Below, piece after piece: positions 40,600 to 53,391 of a DNA stretch of 64,000 nt (position 1 is the stretch's first letter; each line of letters opens with the position of its first letter). The DNA lies in contig NC_041782.1 in NCBI RefSeq assembly GCF_900090045.1, forward strand, positions 62,001 to 126,000. The letters are read 5' to 3'. A model generated the notes under the pieces. It was not told the origin of the DNA and searched no databases. It saw only the letters and a list, made by a program, of their open reading frames with translations. Source of the DNA: Plasmodium malariae (taxonomy: Eukaryota > Apicomplexa > Aconoidasida > Haemosporida > Plasmodiidae). The position numbers and the translations under genes are program-made.

Positions 40600-42332
40600 C
40601 TATCATTTTACGCGGTACTAATATTGATCAAGTTGTTAAGCAAGCATTAGAATCTGAACCTCAAGAATTTCCGTCAAAGGAATCTTCAGGTACGCAAAGT
40701 AACACTGAAGAAATTCAAAATATTCTAACTGAACAAAATGTACTTTTAGAAACGCCAATGCAACTTCAATCTAAGGGTACATTGCCACCAGATCTTAATG
40801 CACCGCAAGATCCAGATCCTCAAGGGTCACAATTACATCATTCCCCTGAATCTCCTCAGTTGGCTCCTGAAGTATCAGCCTCTGCCTCAGGTTTTTCAAA
40901 TTATAATGAGCCAATTAAAACTATATGTACCATTAATGCTACTTATTCTTCTATTTTTTAAATAACTTCAATATATAACATATACATTTAAAATACCATT
41001 ACAGAATCAAAAGACCATACAATTAATTCATATATATCTCCTATTCTAATAAGCTTCCTATGTGTTATTGTATTTTCCCTTTTTACTAAAGTAAAATAGA
41101 CTTAACAATTAGAAATATGGTAATGATTTGTTTACTGTTATAATTTACTTTATAAATATCTATTTTTTATATTATAGCACTCTTTAATAAAATTGTTCAA
41201 ACAAAAAAAGAAAATAAGAAGAAGACAGGTGAAATTTCTGAGATTACTAGTACCTTCATTTTCTAACAATAATAGTAAACATTATACAGATGATCATTTG
41301 GAAAACCCTATATATAATGATGAAGAAATCATAAAAAAAATTAAAATAAATGAACACACAAAAAGTGTAAATTCGTCAAAGCGACAAAAAGACAGATCCA
41401 AAACCATAATAGAAGTACATATGGAAGTACTCGAAGAATGCAGAAATGAAGATTGGGAAAACAACAAAGAAGCATTCTTAAAGATTTGTCTACATGACGT
41501 CAAAATAAAGGATTATAGAACCTATCCTAATTTAACAGATAATGATCTAATAACAGAAAATATTAAAAGTAGAAGTGATGTTGAAAAACAAAAAAATTTA
41601 TGGAATAAATGGATAGAAAGATATAGAAATCTTTCTGAAAAATTGAAAAAAGAAGAGTGGTATAACAATTTGAAAAATGAATGGAAAAAAGAACTAGCTT
41701 ATATACAAGAAATTGAAGAATTAAAAAAGAAATCTTCATATGAAAATCGCAAAATTGTATTCTTAGAAATAGAAAAAGATCTATGGAAACAATGGATATC
41801 AGAAAACTGTAATATTATAGAACAATATTTGTAACAGGAATGACTTAAGGTATTAACAGAGAAGTTGCATAGTATATCAGAAGAATGTGTAAGTGAAGAA
41901 ACCATGAATTATATATCATTAATAAATATAGAAGAATTGCAGCACAAAGAAAATTATAAAGAATTATATAAATATATAAAAAAAACATTATTGACAAAGA
42001 TGTGTATTCTTGTTCTTATGTCGATATTAGAAGAATGTACAAAAGAGGTGAATTTTGATAATAGGGAATCATACTTGGATAGCTCAATAAACGAATGGAA
42101 GGCAGAAGTATATTCAGGTAACAAACAAGAAATTACAGAAAATATAACTGAATATAATAACAATGATATAGAAAATAAAAGAAATAAGGAATTCCACGCG
42201 CATATATGGAATGACAATTTCAGGAATGAGATAGAAGATTCGACAAGAGAAAATGACATATATGCAAATTCTATAGTTAATGATGGAACAATAAAAAAAT
42301 CCCATGATATAGCAAAAAGACACACTTCATAA
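40600..42332 (+). pseudogene. STP1: STP1 pseudogene, 5'-truncated with two in-frame stops
   Basis: STP1 proteins are large subtelomeric membrane proteins with a Trp-rich cytoplasmic region related to SURFINs. Three pieces are seen. (1) The 3' end of the large first exon, about 40600-40890, is Pro/Ser/Gln-rich (LPPDLNAPQDPDPQ). (2) A membrane exon, 41005-41090, encodes ISPILISFLCVIVFSLF. (3) The cytoplasmic exon, 41178-42332, encodes RSKTIIEVHMEVLEECRNE and LWNKWIERYRNLSEKLKK. Introns are 114 and 87 bases. In the last exon the frame is broken by TAA at 41832-41834 and TGA at 41841-41843, where paralogues as I recall them have Glu and Trp. The same frame then continues to 42332 (YISLINIEELQHKENYKELY). 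No start or N-terminal domain precedes piece 1. It is a clear pseudogene; the 5' edge is approximate. Confidence 0.85.
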
Positions 42333-45300
42333 ATTCATAGGTATACATCTAAAATATATTTAGATCATATTTAAAAAAAAATTCCGCTAAAAAAAAAAGT
42401 TATTTGAATATTGTAACACCTCTAAAAAATAAAGAAGTAGAATGTAAAGTAATATGTAATAAAGAAGAAAAAAAGCGGCATGAAATTTGAAGTTTGAAAC
42501 TCAGACAATTAAAATATATTATTATTATATAGAATTTTTTTCCTTTCTGAAAAAATATTCATTATAACATTATATTAATTTACTATTCAATAAAATTAGT
42601 AAGATTATATTATATATATTAAAAAAAAATAAAAATTGATATTTTCATTTTCCAAAATATTAAACTTAGAAAAAAATAATATTTTGAATAATAAAAAAGA
42701 GCAAAATAAATAAATTTTAACACAATTTTTGAATTAATATAATATTATTACATAAATTTATATTTATATTTTATTCTATAAAAAATAACTATACAATATT
42801 CTTCACTTTTGAAAAGAAAATTATTCTGTAACCTATAAGTATTCGCATTATTTGGAAATTAATGTGTTAATTGATATAGTAAATCTCTTCATTAAAGAAA
42901 AATGATGTTAAAATATAAGAAAAGTTAATTATATGCCACATATATTTCATCTTATAAAAAAGTAAATAATATATTCCATAAAAAAATGTTAATCTCTATG
43001 CTCTAATAAAAGTTCTCATATTAATAGTTCTTATTTATTATAAATTTATAATACATTAACTGTTATATATATAATAATTTTTTTCTCGAGTTATTTATAT
43101 ATACGCAAAATGAAAAAATCTTATATAAAAATTCATTCTCTTAATAAAGAATTTAATTGTTTTTCTCCACAATATTGTGACTTTAATAAAAAACGTTCAT
43201 ACTTATTTATGTACCTTAATATTATTAAAGAATTTATTTTATTGTTTATATAATTTTTATTAAAATAAATTTTAAATATCAATGAAATTATTAAAATGAT
43301 AAATATGTGATAATAATGAAATTATACAGGATACATAATTTTTTATATTAACATTATTATTCACTTTTAAAAAAAGATATAAACCGATAATTAAAAATGA
43401 TTCTTATGGTTTTATTGTTCTTTTTTTTTATATATTATAATTTATAAGTATTTTTATAATATCAAAGATATAAAATATAATTATAAAAAAGTATATAATT
43501 TAAACAGTACTAAATTGATAAGTTTCAACACTTTTTTAAAATGAAGAACAAATGAAACAGAATAATATTATTTCATAGGAATTTCAAAAATTATCATATA
43601 TTTTTATTTTTTTCCTTTCAATTAAATACCTATTTTTATTATATTAATAAAAAAATTTGGACACTACCTTTTTGAGTTTTGAAAAGAATATATATATTCT
43701 AACATTCAATGTTTTTCTCTTTTGATTTTTGTAATTATAAAATAATATTTTTTTTTTTAATATTTAGTTAATAATATTTTTTCTTCTTATATATTTTTTT
43801 ATTATTTTATAAATTATATATATATTTATTTATTTATAACATAAACCAATAGTAGATCTATTTGTTAAAATGTTTAATCCATTTTGATACATAATAATTT
43901 TTTACTTTTATCATATTCCATAGAAAATAAGTAAATTACAAATTTTTATTTACTAGTTTGTATAGAATAAAAGCTATAATAACAGCATTCTGCTTATTTT
44001 TTAAACATTATAATTAATGCAGTAATAATATTAATAAAAAAAATATGTTTCTGATGAATTATAAGAATGACTATCAAATAACACAATCCTAACTGAAATA
44101 TAAATACTTATTTGTAATATAAAATCCTAATATTACATAAAACATATATATTATAGTATATAAATAATATTTTGTTAAGAAAAAAATTGTTTTTACTTAT
44201 TAATAATATTAACGTTATCCATATTTCAAAAAATATTTAATAAATTTAAATGAACTTAAACATTCTTATTTTATATTACAAATAATGAATATATAGTTCT
44301 TTTAAAGTATATTAGTTTAATATATATAAGGCTCCTTTAAAAAAATACTTTTATATTTTATAATGTAATATTTATATCGCTTATATATTTCATTAATATT
44401 GTGTATAAATTACAGAGATATTAATACGTATGTTTTCTTATATTTCTTATATTTGATATGTGAACTTAATAAATTCTTTAATTTAACTATAATCATATAA
44501 ACATATTGCAAGTACATTAAAAATATATTAAATATTTTAAAAAAATATTAATATACATGGACTTACGAACATAGTTCTGATTTAATATAAAAGTCGAATA
44601 ACAAAAGCGTAATGTTTTGAAATATATAATGCACTTTGATAAATATTATACTTTATTAAGTTAAACGCTGATGTAAAAATTAAAAAAAAAAATTTTAATA
44701 TTATAAATAAAAAAATGATATAAGAGCAAAGGAATATCCACTACAAAATAACGTTAACTAATATTTATTTTAGCAATTATATATCTTATTGTACTATATA
44801 AAATTCTACATAGTATATGAAGAAAAAGACAAATCATTACATATATGATATAATAACAAAAACATGTTTTTTTTTTATTTTATTTTTAAGTTTTTTTTTA
44901 AATATATTTGATTATTTGTTAAATATATTAATTCAATTAATATATAACTTGTAATTTATATATCATACTAAACGTATATAATCGTAAGATAATTTAGAAC
45001 AATAAAATATATATAAAAAATAATAATAATAATAATAATTTAATATTATTTTCTAAATACATTGAATTAAATGTTATAATATGTTAGAACTCATATGAAA
45101 TATAATATCACAAATAAAGTAGAAGTAACATATACATAATTGAAAAATATTATGATATTAACCTTCGCAACTGTTTTATTATATATTGAAATATAAACAC
45201 ATACCATAAACAACATTGCTAATAAGTTGTATGCTCTGTAGATTATTATGATAAATATTGATTGAAATATTAATCTATATTTTTGTTATGCTACATGTAC

Positions 45301-46307
45301 AAACGATTTCAATAATAAATTTTACCAAAGCAATTAAGATAAATATTATATTATTTTGCTTTTTATTTTTAATATATTATAATAATTATTCTATAGTATA
45401 AACATATTTACTTTTTCTGCATACATTTATATATCGAATATAAATATATATATTATCCCATTATAAAGGTTCTAAAGAAGAAAGTAAAACTTTAACTTCT
45501 GTATATAATACAATTAAGAGAATTAGCAGATTATTTTAAAATTATACGATATAGTGCATTCATGGAATATTATATTTATAATTAAAATAAATTTTTTGAG
45601 GATGTATATTTTTCATTTAACAAATAAATGCCTATTTTCATATACTATACTTCTTTTTAGCTAAATTTCTTCTTTTATTTAGTTAAATTTAAATTTTAGT
45701 AATATTCGTAAAGTGCAGTTTATTGACTAATATATATATTATTAAAGTTTATTACAAATATTAATTTAAATAATATGAGAGTTATTAACTTAACAATAAA
45801 AAAAATAATAATAAAATAAATGAGAAAATACTATATCTTATAAATAGTTAATATTTATCTATTTATATTATTTTAAAAGGCAAAAAAGGATTTCTGAAAA
45901 AATATTCAATTATAATAGGAAATTTATTTGAGAATATACTAAAATTCATTTATTTTTTTGTATAATATATCAGTACAATTATAGAAGTCTCATATGAATA
46001 AAAAAATAGAAAAGCGAATTTTTCTCTCTATATTTTTTTATTTACAATAAAATAACACTGTTTTTACAATTATTATTTTATCAACTAAAAGCGTTTATCT
46101 TATATTTTACTAACTATTCTACTTATTGTAATGTTAATAAAAAGTAAAGAGGAAATTTTTCCTAAGTAATTTTTCTTTTTAATATCTATATATGAAAAAA
46201 AGGAAAATACTACATATTAACATATTATATATACTTTTTCATTTATATAAATACTAAAATGATACTAATTTAATTTTTGTTTTTTAATTCACGTACACAT
46301 ATGCACA
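42333..46307. other. intergenic between STP1 relic and pir
   Basis: No gene seen in about 4 kb. A TAA trinucleotide repeat lies at about 45019-45040. The part just before 46308 is presumably the pir promoter. Confidence 0.55.
45019..45040. repeat. (TAA)n trinucleotide repeat
   Basis: About seven TAA/AAT units in a row; simple sequence. Confidence 0.85.
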
Positions 46308-47455
46308 ATGACAACTGACACTACAGAAGAAAACGTAAAATTTATTTTTGTTTTTTAATTATTATATATATTATTTTATCCAAGGTTTTGTTGTTCTAGA
46401 AATGATAGATAAATCTATTTAATGAAAATTTTGTTTTGTACATTTATATATTATTATTTTATATTTTATATTTTTAGGAGAATACCGTGGCATTATATGT
46501 TAAATATAAAAGTGAATTTGAAAATGTTATCCTTGATACTCAGAATAAAGAGGGTACAGAAAATCCTGGAAGGAGATGTGCTAAAATCGACCAAAATTAT
46601 ACTAATTTTACTACACCATGCCAAGAGGTTGGTAGATATTTAATTGAAATAAAACAAAGTTATAATTCTTATAGCCCGCAACGTTGTAAATACTTGAATT
46701 ACCGGATAAATTCAGATGAAAAATATAATAAGAAACCTGAATGGTTTCAGGGATATAATAAATTTTCATCCCAGTTAGGTAATATCTGTGTCCAAAAATT
46801 CGAAAAAATTGAATCTAATATTTTAGATAAACTTAATGAATTATACAATTATTATGAGAATTTTAATAAATATAAAGGTCAAGAAAATGATTCTGATGGT
46901 ACAATTTGCAGTAATATTCAAAAATGTTATAACTTTTATAACGATAATTACAAAGAATGTCAAAAAAAAAAGAATGACGCTTTTTGTGAGGAGTTAATCA
47001 ATTTCAAGAATGCATATGATGATAAAATGAATAAATTCAATCCATGCAAAGGTTTACCACAAACATTACCACCTAAAGAAATAGATTACTTATTTGTTCC
47101 TATTTTAACAACAGCTATCATATTACTAATGTCTTTCACTATATTTTTTTTATATAAGGTTAATAAGAATTATACTTAAAATTAATAATAATTTATCACA
47201 TATAGAATAATTTATTTTCACAAAAATTATAAGCATATAAAAATTATATTTTTAAATAAATATACATATATTTTGATGTAGTTTACTCCACTGAAATCTT
47301 CGATATATAATCATTTAAGAAAAAAAAAAATTATTGAACTTAACAAATTTCAAGAAGAATCGAGAGAATCCTTACAAAACCTTCAAGAAGAAGTAAATAT
47401 AAATTATAAAGGAAGTTCTCATAATATATCCTATCAACCTCAAGGAGACACTTGA
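46308..47455 (+). CDS. pir: PIR protein (VIR-like), intact, plus strand
   Basis: Three exons: 46308-46334 (MTTDTTEEN), 46478-47158 and 47282-47455. Introns are 143 and 123 bases, both phase 0, with donors GTAAAA and GTTAAT and acceptors TTTTTAG and ATGTAG. The protein is 293 residues. The ectodomain follows the P. vivax VIR pattern: YKSEFENVI near the start, TPCQEVGRYLIEIK, RCKYLNYRIN, then CSNIQKCYNFYNDNYKEC and FCEELINFKNAYDDKM, with regularly spaced cysteines. The membrane helix is at about 212-233. Exon 2 ends FFLYK and exon 3 begins FTPLKSSIYNHLRKKK, again the standard pir join; the tail has 57 residues and ends PQGDT. It is a different subtype from the minus-strand pir at 37.2 kb. No break seen; the true start is the ATG at 46308, not the GTG inside exon 2. 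Confidence 0.92.
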
Positions 47456-50143
47456 TGTAATATTAACTGTTTATATTATTTTCAATAGAAAATAAAATAC
47501 TTAGTGATATATATGTTACACTTATGTACAAATTCATTAAAAAACAATATAAACAATAAATAAAGAAATGAATATATATCTATAAAAATTATTCAAATAA
47601 AAAGATAAATACGATGCTATTTTAAAAATTAGTAATAGAAAATTCCATTTAAACGAGATCCCCCTTAGAATGAAATATAAATAATTTTAAAACTTAAGCA
47701 TATAACACAGGATGTTAAGGCAAAAGTGGATATACTTATATAACAATATGAGGTAGCGTTTATTTTCTCAGTATAACAGAATAAAAAACAACATTAGAAA
47801 CAACACCAATAATAATATTATATAAATAAAAAATGTAAAACCTTGGAATAAAAACATTAATCAAAATATAAAGTATATATCTACTTTTTCTTTATAACTT
47901 TATTCAAAATTTTTATTATTTGTCCACTTTCAATTTAATATTACTAAAAATGTTACACATTATGTAACAGTTTTAACGTTTTTTTCTTCTATTGATATAT
48001 ATTATATGTCATATTGTTGAAAGGGTATTTATGATTGGCGCTAAGGTAGATGAATTCTAATTTTAATTGTATTCAAATGGGAAAAATCCTAACCATTATT
48101 TTATAATTCATAAATAAGTTCTGCTTTAGCATTATTCTTATTGTTTTTTTACTGCATTAATACCTTATTCTATATATAAGATACATATGATTAAAAAAAT
48201 TGATATACGGTAAATAATAAAAATGGTGTACCTACATTATAAATTTTTTGATAAAGTAAATTTTAATAATAACACACAGAATTTAAATGCCTATGCTTCG
48301 CTTTTATTTTCTCCATTAAAAAGAAAAATACAACAAATATACCCATAAATATAATAGCAAGTAACATGTTTATGTTTATAAAAAGTGAGAAATAGAAATG
48401 TAATTCTTATTTTATTGAGTTTCCAGATAGAATCCATTTCCATATTTTCTACACAATTTATTATCTATACATTCAAATAAGAATAATAATTTAGAAAAGG
48501 AGGATTTCATTTATCATTACATGAAATTTTTAGGCACCATGGTAATTTGTTAATTGTAAACTTCATATACTCACTCATTTTTTTTTTTGTACATAGTTAC
48601 ATATGTCTTTGGATTTTAGTATAAATATGAATTTTAGTTATTAACAATATATAATATATTTTTCACTATACTAAATATTGCTTTCAAAATAATAAACAAA
48701 AATATATGTAATATTGAAATTATAGAAAATTATTCAAAGAATGAAGTATTCATATAGAAAGGATAAATGAAATAATTTTAATGATAATGAGGTACTAAAT
48801 TTTATTTTTAATTATCATTTCTTTACAGTAAGCATAGATTTAGTAAAAACAAAGTTCGGAGAACATAATTCATAAATCTAATTAAAATAAAAGCAAAATT
48901 TATTCTGTTATAATTGTTAATTATTGTTTTCATTTGAACAGTAATTATTTATTAAAATATATATTTACATACATTATCAACCACATACTGTGACACATAA
49001 AAATAAAATATAAAAGTAATAAAGTAATGTTATCTTACAACTTCATTTATTTAATATCTACTTAATATATTTTAACCAGAATTAATCTATAAAAATTTTT
49101 TACTTAGTTCTAAAAATTCGATATATACTTAATTTAATTTTTATAAAGAAATAATTTTAGTGCTGCAAAGGTTGCTTTCATTTATATATTAAAGATATAA
49201 GATTTAAACAACAAAACTTTAACAATTAGAAAAATGTTTTTATAATTCTAAATGTATTTCTTTTAACTTTTTTTTAAGTTTATATATAAAAAAATGTTTT
49301 ATTTTCTTAAATCTATGAAGTATACTTTTTTCCTTTTAAAATAATATTTGATTGTATATTTAATAATATTTATAAATTAATAAAATAAAATAAGAATATA
49401 AATGAAATTAAAATATAATCCATAAGTTCTTAACTAAGAATCCTATATAAAAGGATATTAATTATGTGTTTATAATTTTACTTTTATTCGATGTAAAGAA
49501 AATTAAAATTCTAATAAAGTAATTTTTACAATTGATATAATTTATAACACATTTTACTTAAAACATATTATATATAATGAATATTAAGTTCTTTCTTAAG
49601 TAAAATAACATATATATATACATCAATACATAGAAATATATTTACTATCGTTCTTTTAATATAATCCAAGATATACTTATTGTTAATTTTAAAATAATAC
49701 ACTTTCTTATTTACTTGAACAAATAATAATTTTAGATTACAATTCACAATATAGAAAGAAATATATTTTATTATAAACGTTAATTTCTATAGTTATAAAT
49801 AATTATCCGTATTGTACTATAATACATAAACTTTTGAGAATAAACCCATATTTTTTATAGAAATATATTTAAAAATATAAATAAATACTTTATGTAATAA
49901 TATACATTAAGATACAATAATAATATCTATTCAAATTCAAAAGCATTAAAATATTTAAATTCAAAAAAAGCAAAGAAAATATATCTATGTTGTGCATTCA
50001 AAACACCAGTTATACACATATGCATTTATAATATTTTAGAAATTATATGTATTCTCATTAATCAAATCACAAAAAAATATTACTCTTATTACTTTATATT
50101 AAAATTTTCATTATATAAACATATGAATTTTTTATTATTCATT
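47456..50143. other. intergenic, no gene seen
   Basis: AT-rich 3' flanks of the pir gene and of the fam-l-like relic, which converge here. A small GC-richer patch, GAGATCCCCCTTAGAATG, lies near 47656; no RNA or protein family was recognised. Confidence 0.5.
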
Positions 50144-51034
50144 TTAATCCTTTATTAACTTAATTTTGTTATATTTTTCATTATTTCTTAGGATCTTATA
50201 AATCGCTACTAAAAGTATAATAGATATTATAACTATAAGGATGCTAAATGATATTATATTCATATAAGGTGCTATAGATCTGGGAACGATGCTTTCCATA
50301 GGTTCTTTGAAATGCTTCCAAAAATCAGAGCTTCCAATATTTTCCCATTTAATATTCAAGGAGTTTATTCCGTATAATGAGGGTATTCCTATTCCCAACA
50401 AGAAAAAAATAAAAAATAGAGCAACTCCGAACCCGTAATTTCTAAATTTTATTTTTTTTAAAGCTATATCACCAATTATCTTTTTTCTTTTAAGGAAATA
50501 ATCATAATCTTTTTTTTTGATACATTTTCTTTCATAATGAAAATGTTTTCCATCAAACATTCCATTATTGTAATCTATAACTTCTGTATAGTATTGTGCT
50601 TTATTTAATGAACTTCCATTTGAATGTTTGTATTTTGCTACTAATCTCTTTTCATTATAAGTTATATCTTTTTTTTCCTTAACTCCAATATGTGGTATGC
50701 CTTCTTTAAACTCCTTAATATTTGAATAGTTATCTTTCTTACATTTTGCTAGAAATCGAAAAGTTCGTAAAAATAATTTTCTGTCAAGATTGTGATTATC
50801 AGTATATTTGTTAAATTTTATCTATAAGAATAACGAACAATATTTACTATTGAAAAGAATAAATAATTAATTCTAAAAAAGAGCATTAATAAAAGTATAA
50901 CACAGAAAATATTTACAACTCAATACTCTTAAAAAATATAAACATACAACATCCTTGCTAAAAAATCATATCCACATTAAAAGGACAAACGAAGAAATTT
51001 TAATAAATATGATTATATTATTATTTTTTTCCAT
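50144..51034 (-). pseudogene. fam-l-like exported protein with nonsense codon in the signal exon
   Basis: Exon 1 is 50948-51034 and exon 2 is 50144-50821, with a 126-base phase-0 intron (GTATGT donor, CTTATAG acceptor). The full span would encode 254 residues. Exon 1 starts MEKNNNIIIFIK and reaches LLMWI at codon 22, but codon 23 is TGA (50966-50968), where relatives have TGT (Cys) or TAT (Tyr). The rest of exon 1 and all of exon 2 are open. Exon 2 has FRFLAK (Arg at residue 51), FDGKHFHYERKC (about 118-129), KKIKFRNYGFGVALFF, a second helix rich in Ile, and KILRNNEKYNKIKL. The single nonsense codon suggests recent inactivation. Translation from the internal ATG at 50560 would lack signal and export motif. 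It pairs with the fam-m-like gene upstream at 53.4 kb. Confidence 0.8.
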
Positions 51035-53391
51035 GATATATATCTTTAAAATTCTAATATACACTGTAATGAAAAAATTAATAATATTATAATAAACTTC
51101 TAATTATAAAGGTACTACTCGTATATAAAAACATTTTTTTATTATATCTTCTTAATTACATAATAAATATATATAATATTAAGCTTCTTGAAAAATATAC
51201 AAATAAATGTAAATTTAAAAATATATTATAAAATTTTTACCTAAATATAATTTATAGGAAATTAACTTACATTGAAATAAATTAACCTAAATTTATTCAT
51301 AGATATTCATAATATATTTTTATTTATTCAATTTAGTGTACTAATTAAATAATTATTTTATTAATTCTTTTCAAGATATAATAGAATAAAAAAAAATATT
51401 TCTTTAATAATATTTTGAAGAATAGTATTCATTCAGAATATAGAACGTAAAGAATATAGTTAATACATTATTCTATAACTTAGCGCAAAAATTGCAAATA
51501 ATAAGGATGTTATACTTCTAATAATTTTAAAGCTATAAACATTAAATTTTAGAAGAAACTTTTATTATTCTTAAATATTATTTTTTATATAAATATATTA
51601 AACAAATAATATTTTGTGTTACATTAAACATAACATATGATTTAGTTTACCCTAATTCCCATACAAACATTTATATTATATAATATATTTAATAAATTTA
51701 TTATGTATCATATTACCTGATACATGTAGAAATATATATTTAATAGAAAATATTAAGTGATTTTTTATATTTCTGGTATAATTCGAAAATATCATAACTT
51801 TTAATTATGACATATGTATACAATTATTTCTAATTAATAATTATTTATGTCGATTTACTTAAATTTTTTAATAATATTATAAATTAATTATACATATACA
51901 GAAGAAACATTAACATAATAGCGAGATAATATAAGCATGCTCAACATAGAATTATTAGCTTTGTCCTTTTATGTACATATTATTCAAATGAATTAAAGTG
52001 TTTTAATAAATTATAGTAATATTTTATATGAAAAAAATATATATAGTTTTTATTAAAATTTATATTATCAGTATTTTAAATTTCAACTTGCAGTATTCCC
52101 ATATATGCTAGTTTAAGTTTCCACATGTAGTAAATATAACATTATAAAAAAAATTATATTGAAAGGATTCTTCATTGCCCCAGTCGTAATTTTCAACGTT
52201 TATGTAAATGTGATAATTAAAATAAAAATTAATATTATATTATTATTTTGATTTGAATCTATAAAAAATCACATTTAGTAAATGACGCATAATCATGAAA
52301 CCTACTAGTTTAACCGCTATATGGGGAACCTCATTCATTATATTCGTTTAATTTATTCTTTCTCTAAAAATAAAATATATATCTAGATATAAATTATTAA
52401 TTCTCAACAAAAAAATAAAAACAATAATTCTATTTATAAATTATCTATAAAGGTTCAATACTTTTTACTATTACATGTTTTTTTTATTATAAATCCCCAT
52501 TATTAATTTGAAGAAATTACAAATTGTAAATATAAAATATATATATTTATATGCTTTTAAAAAATTACTGATTATTTACTAAATATATTTATATAAAATA
52601 TTAAAAAATAGGATAAATATATATATATAAATATTTAACTACATATAATTATATTGTTGCAAAAAGGAATACATATATTTTCATTACCGTAAATGAACAT
52701 TTTTATTAATATAAATAACACATTTTCATAAGTCCAGTATAAAAAAAAGAAGACAATATAAAAGAAAAGTATATCAACATATTATATATTAATGTATGAT
52801 TACATTTAATTCATAAATTTTTTTCCTTATAGAGCTAAAATATATATATATATATAAATATTAAACAAAAAATATTCACCTTGATTTATTAGACACAAAA
52901 CAATATATAATAATGTTTTATTCAGAACTAATCATTCATTTTTATATTTTCATCAAAAAATAATAATTTTAAAATAGTAAAAAATAAAACATATAATGAA
53001 CCACTTAATATATTTCAAAAATACATTAATACATAACATTAAAAAAATTATGTTATTTTTTCTATGATACATTAATTTTAATAAACAAAAAAAAATTTAC
53101 ATAACAATAAACTGAAATAATAACATATATACATGTATACATTAAGTCATAATGTTTATTTATCCTGAAAAAATACTTTAAAATTCTAATAGAAAAATAT
53201 TAAAATATTTAAATTTACCGAATAACCTACAATATAATTTTATACTATTGTATACCAAAGAGGGCAATATATATGTAATTGTTTTAGTAAAATTGTGTAT
53301 ATGTATATTAAGTATATAACTAAACATATTAAAAACATTACTTCATAATAATAAGTTCCTTAAAATAAAAGCATATGCAACATTATATAAT
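51035..53391. other. intergenic with 5' flank of the 50.1 kb gene
   Basis: No gene is supportable. It contains the upstream motif copy at 51433-51478. A minus-strand open stretch of about 33 codons at 52246-52345 (MNEVPHIAVKLVGFM...) has protein-like composition but no splice or family support. Confidence 0.5.
51433..51478 (-). promoter_or_regulatory. recurrent upstream motif copy (gene at 50.1-51.0 kb)
   Basis: The plus strand has CAGAATATAGAACGTAAAGA, then ATATAGTTAATACATTATTC and TATAAC. It is 399-444 bases upstream of the start at 51034. It shares AGAATATAGAACGTA with the copy at 14.5 kb and TAATACATTATTCTATA with that at 19.0 kb. Confidence 0.5.

Noticed and set aside
41294..42325. Several minus-strand ORFs of 68-123 codons
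   Set aside because: Antisense shadows of the STP1 cytoplasmic exon.
52246..52345. Minus-strand 33-codon open stretch MNEVPHIAVKLV...
   Set aside because: Protein-like by eye but no splice signals, start context or relatives in the window.
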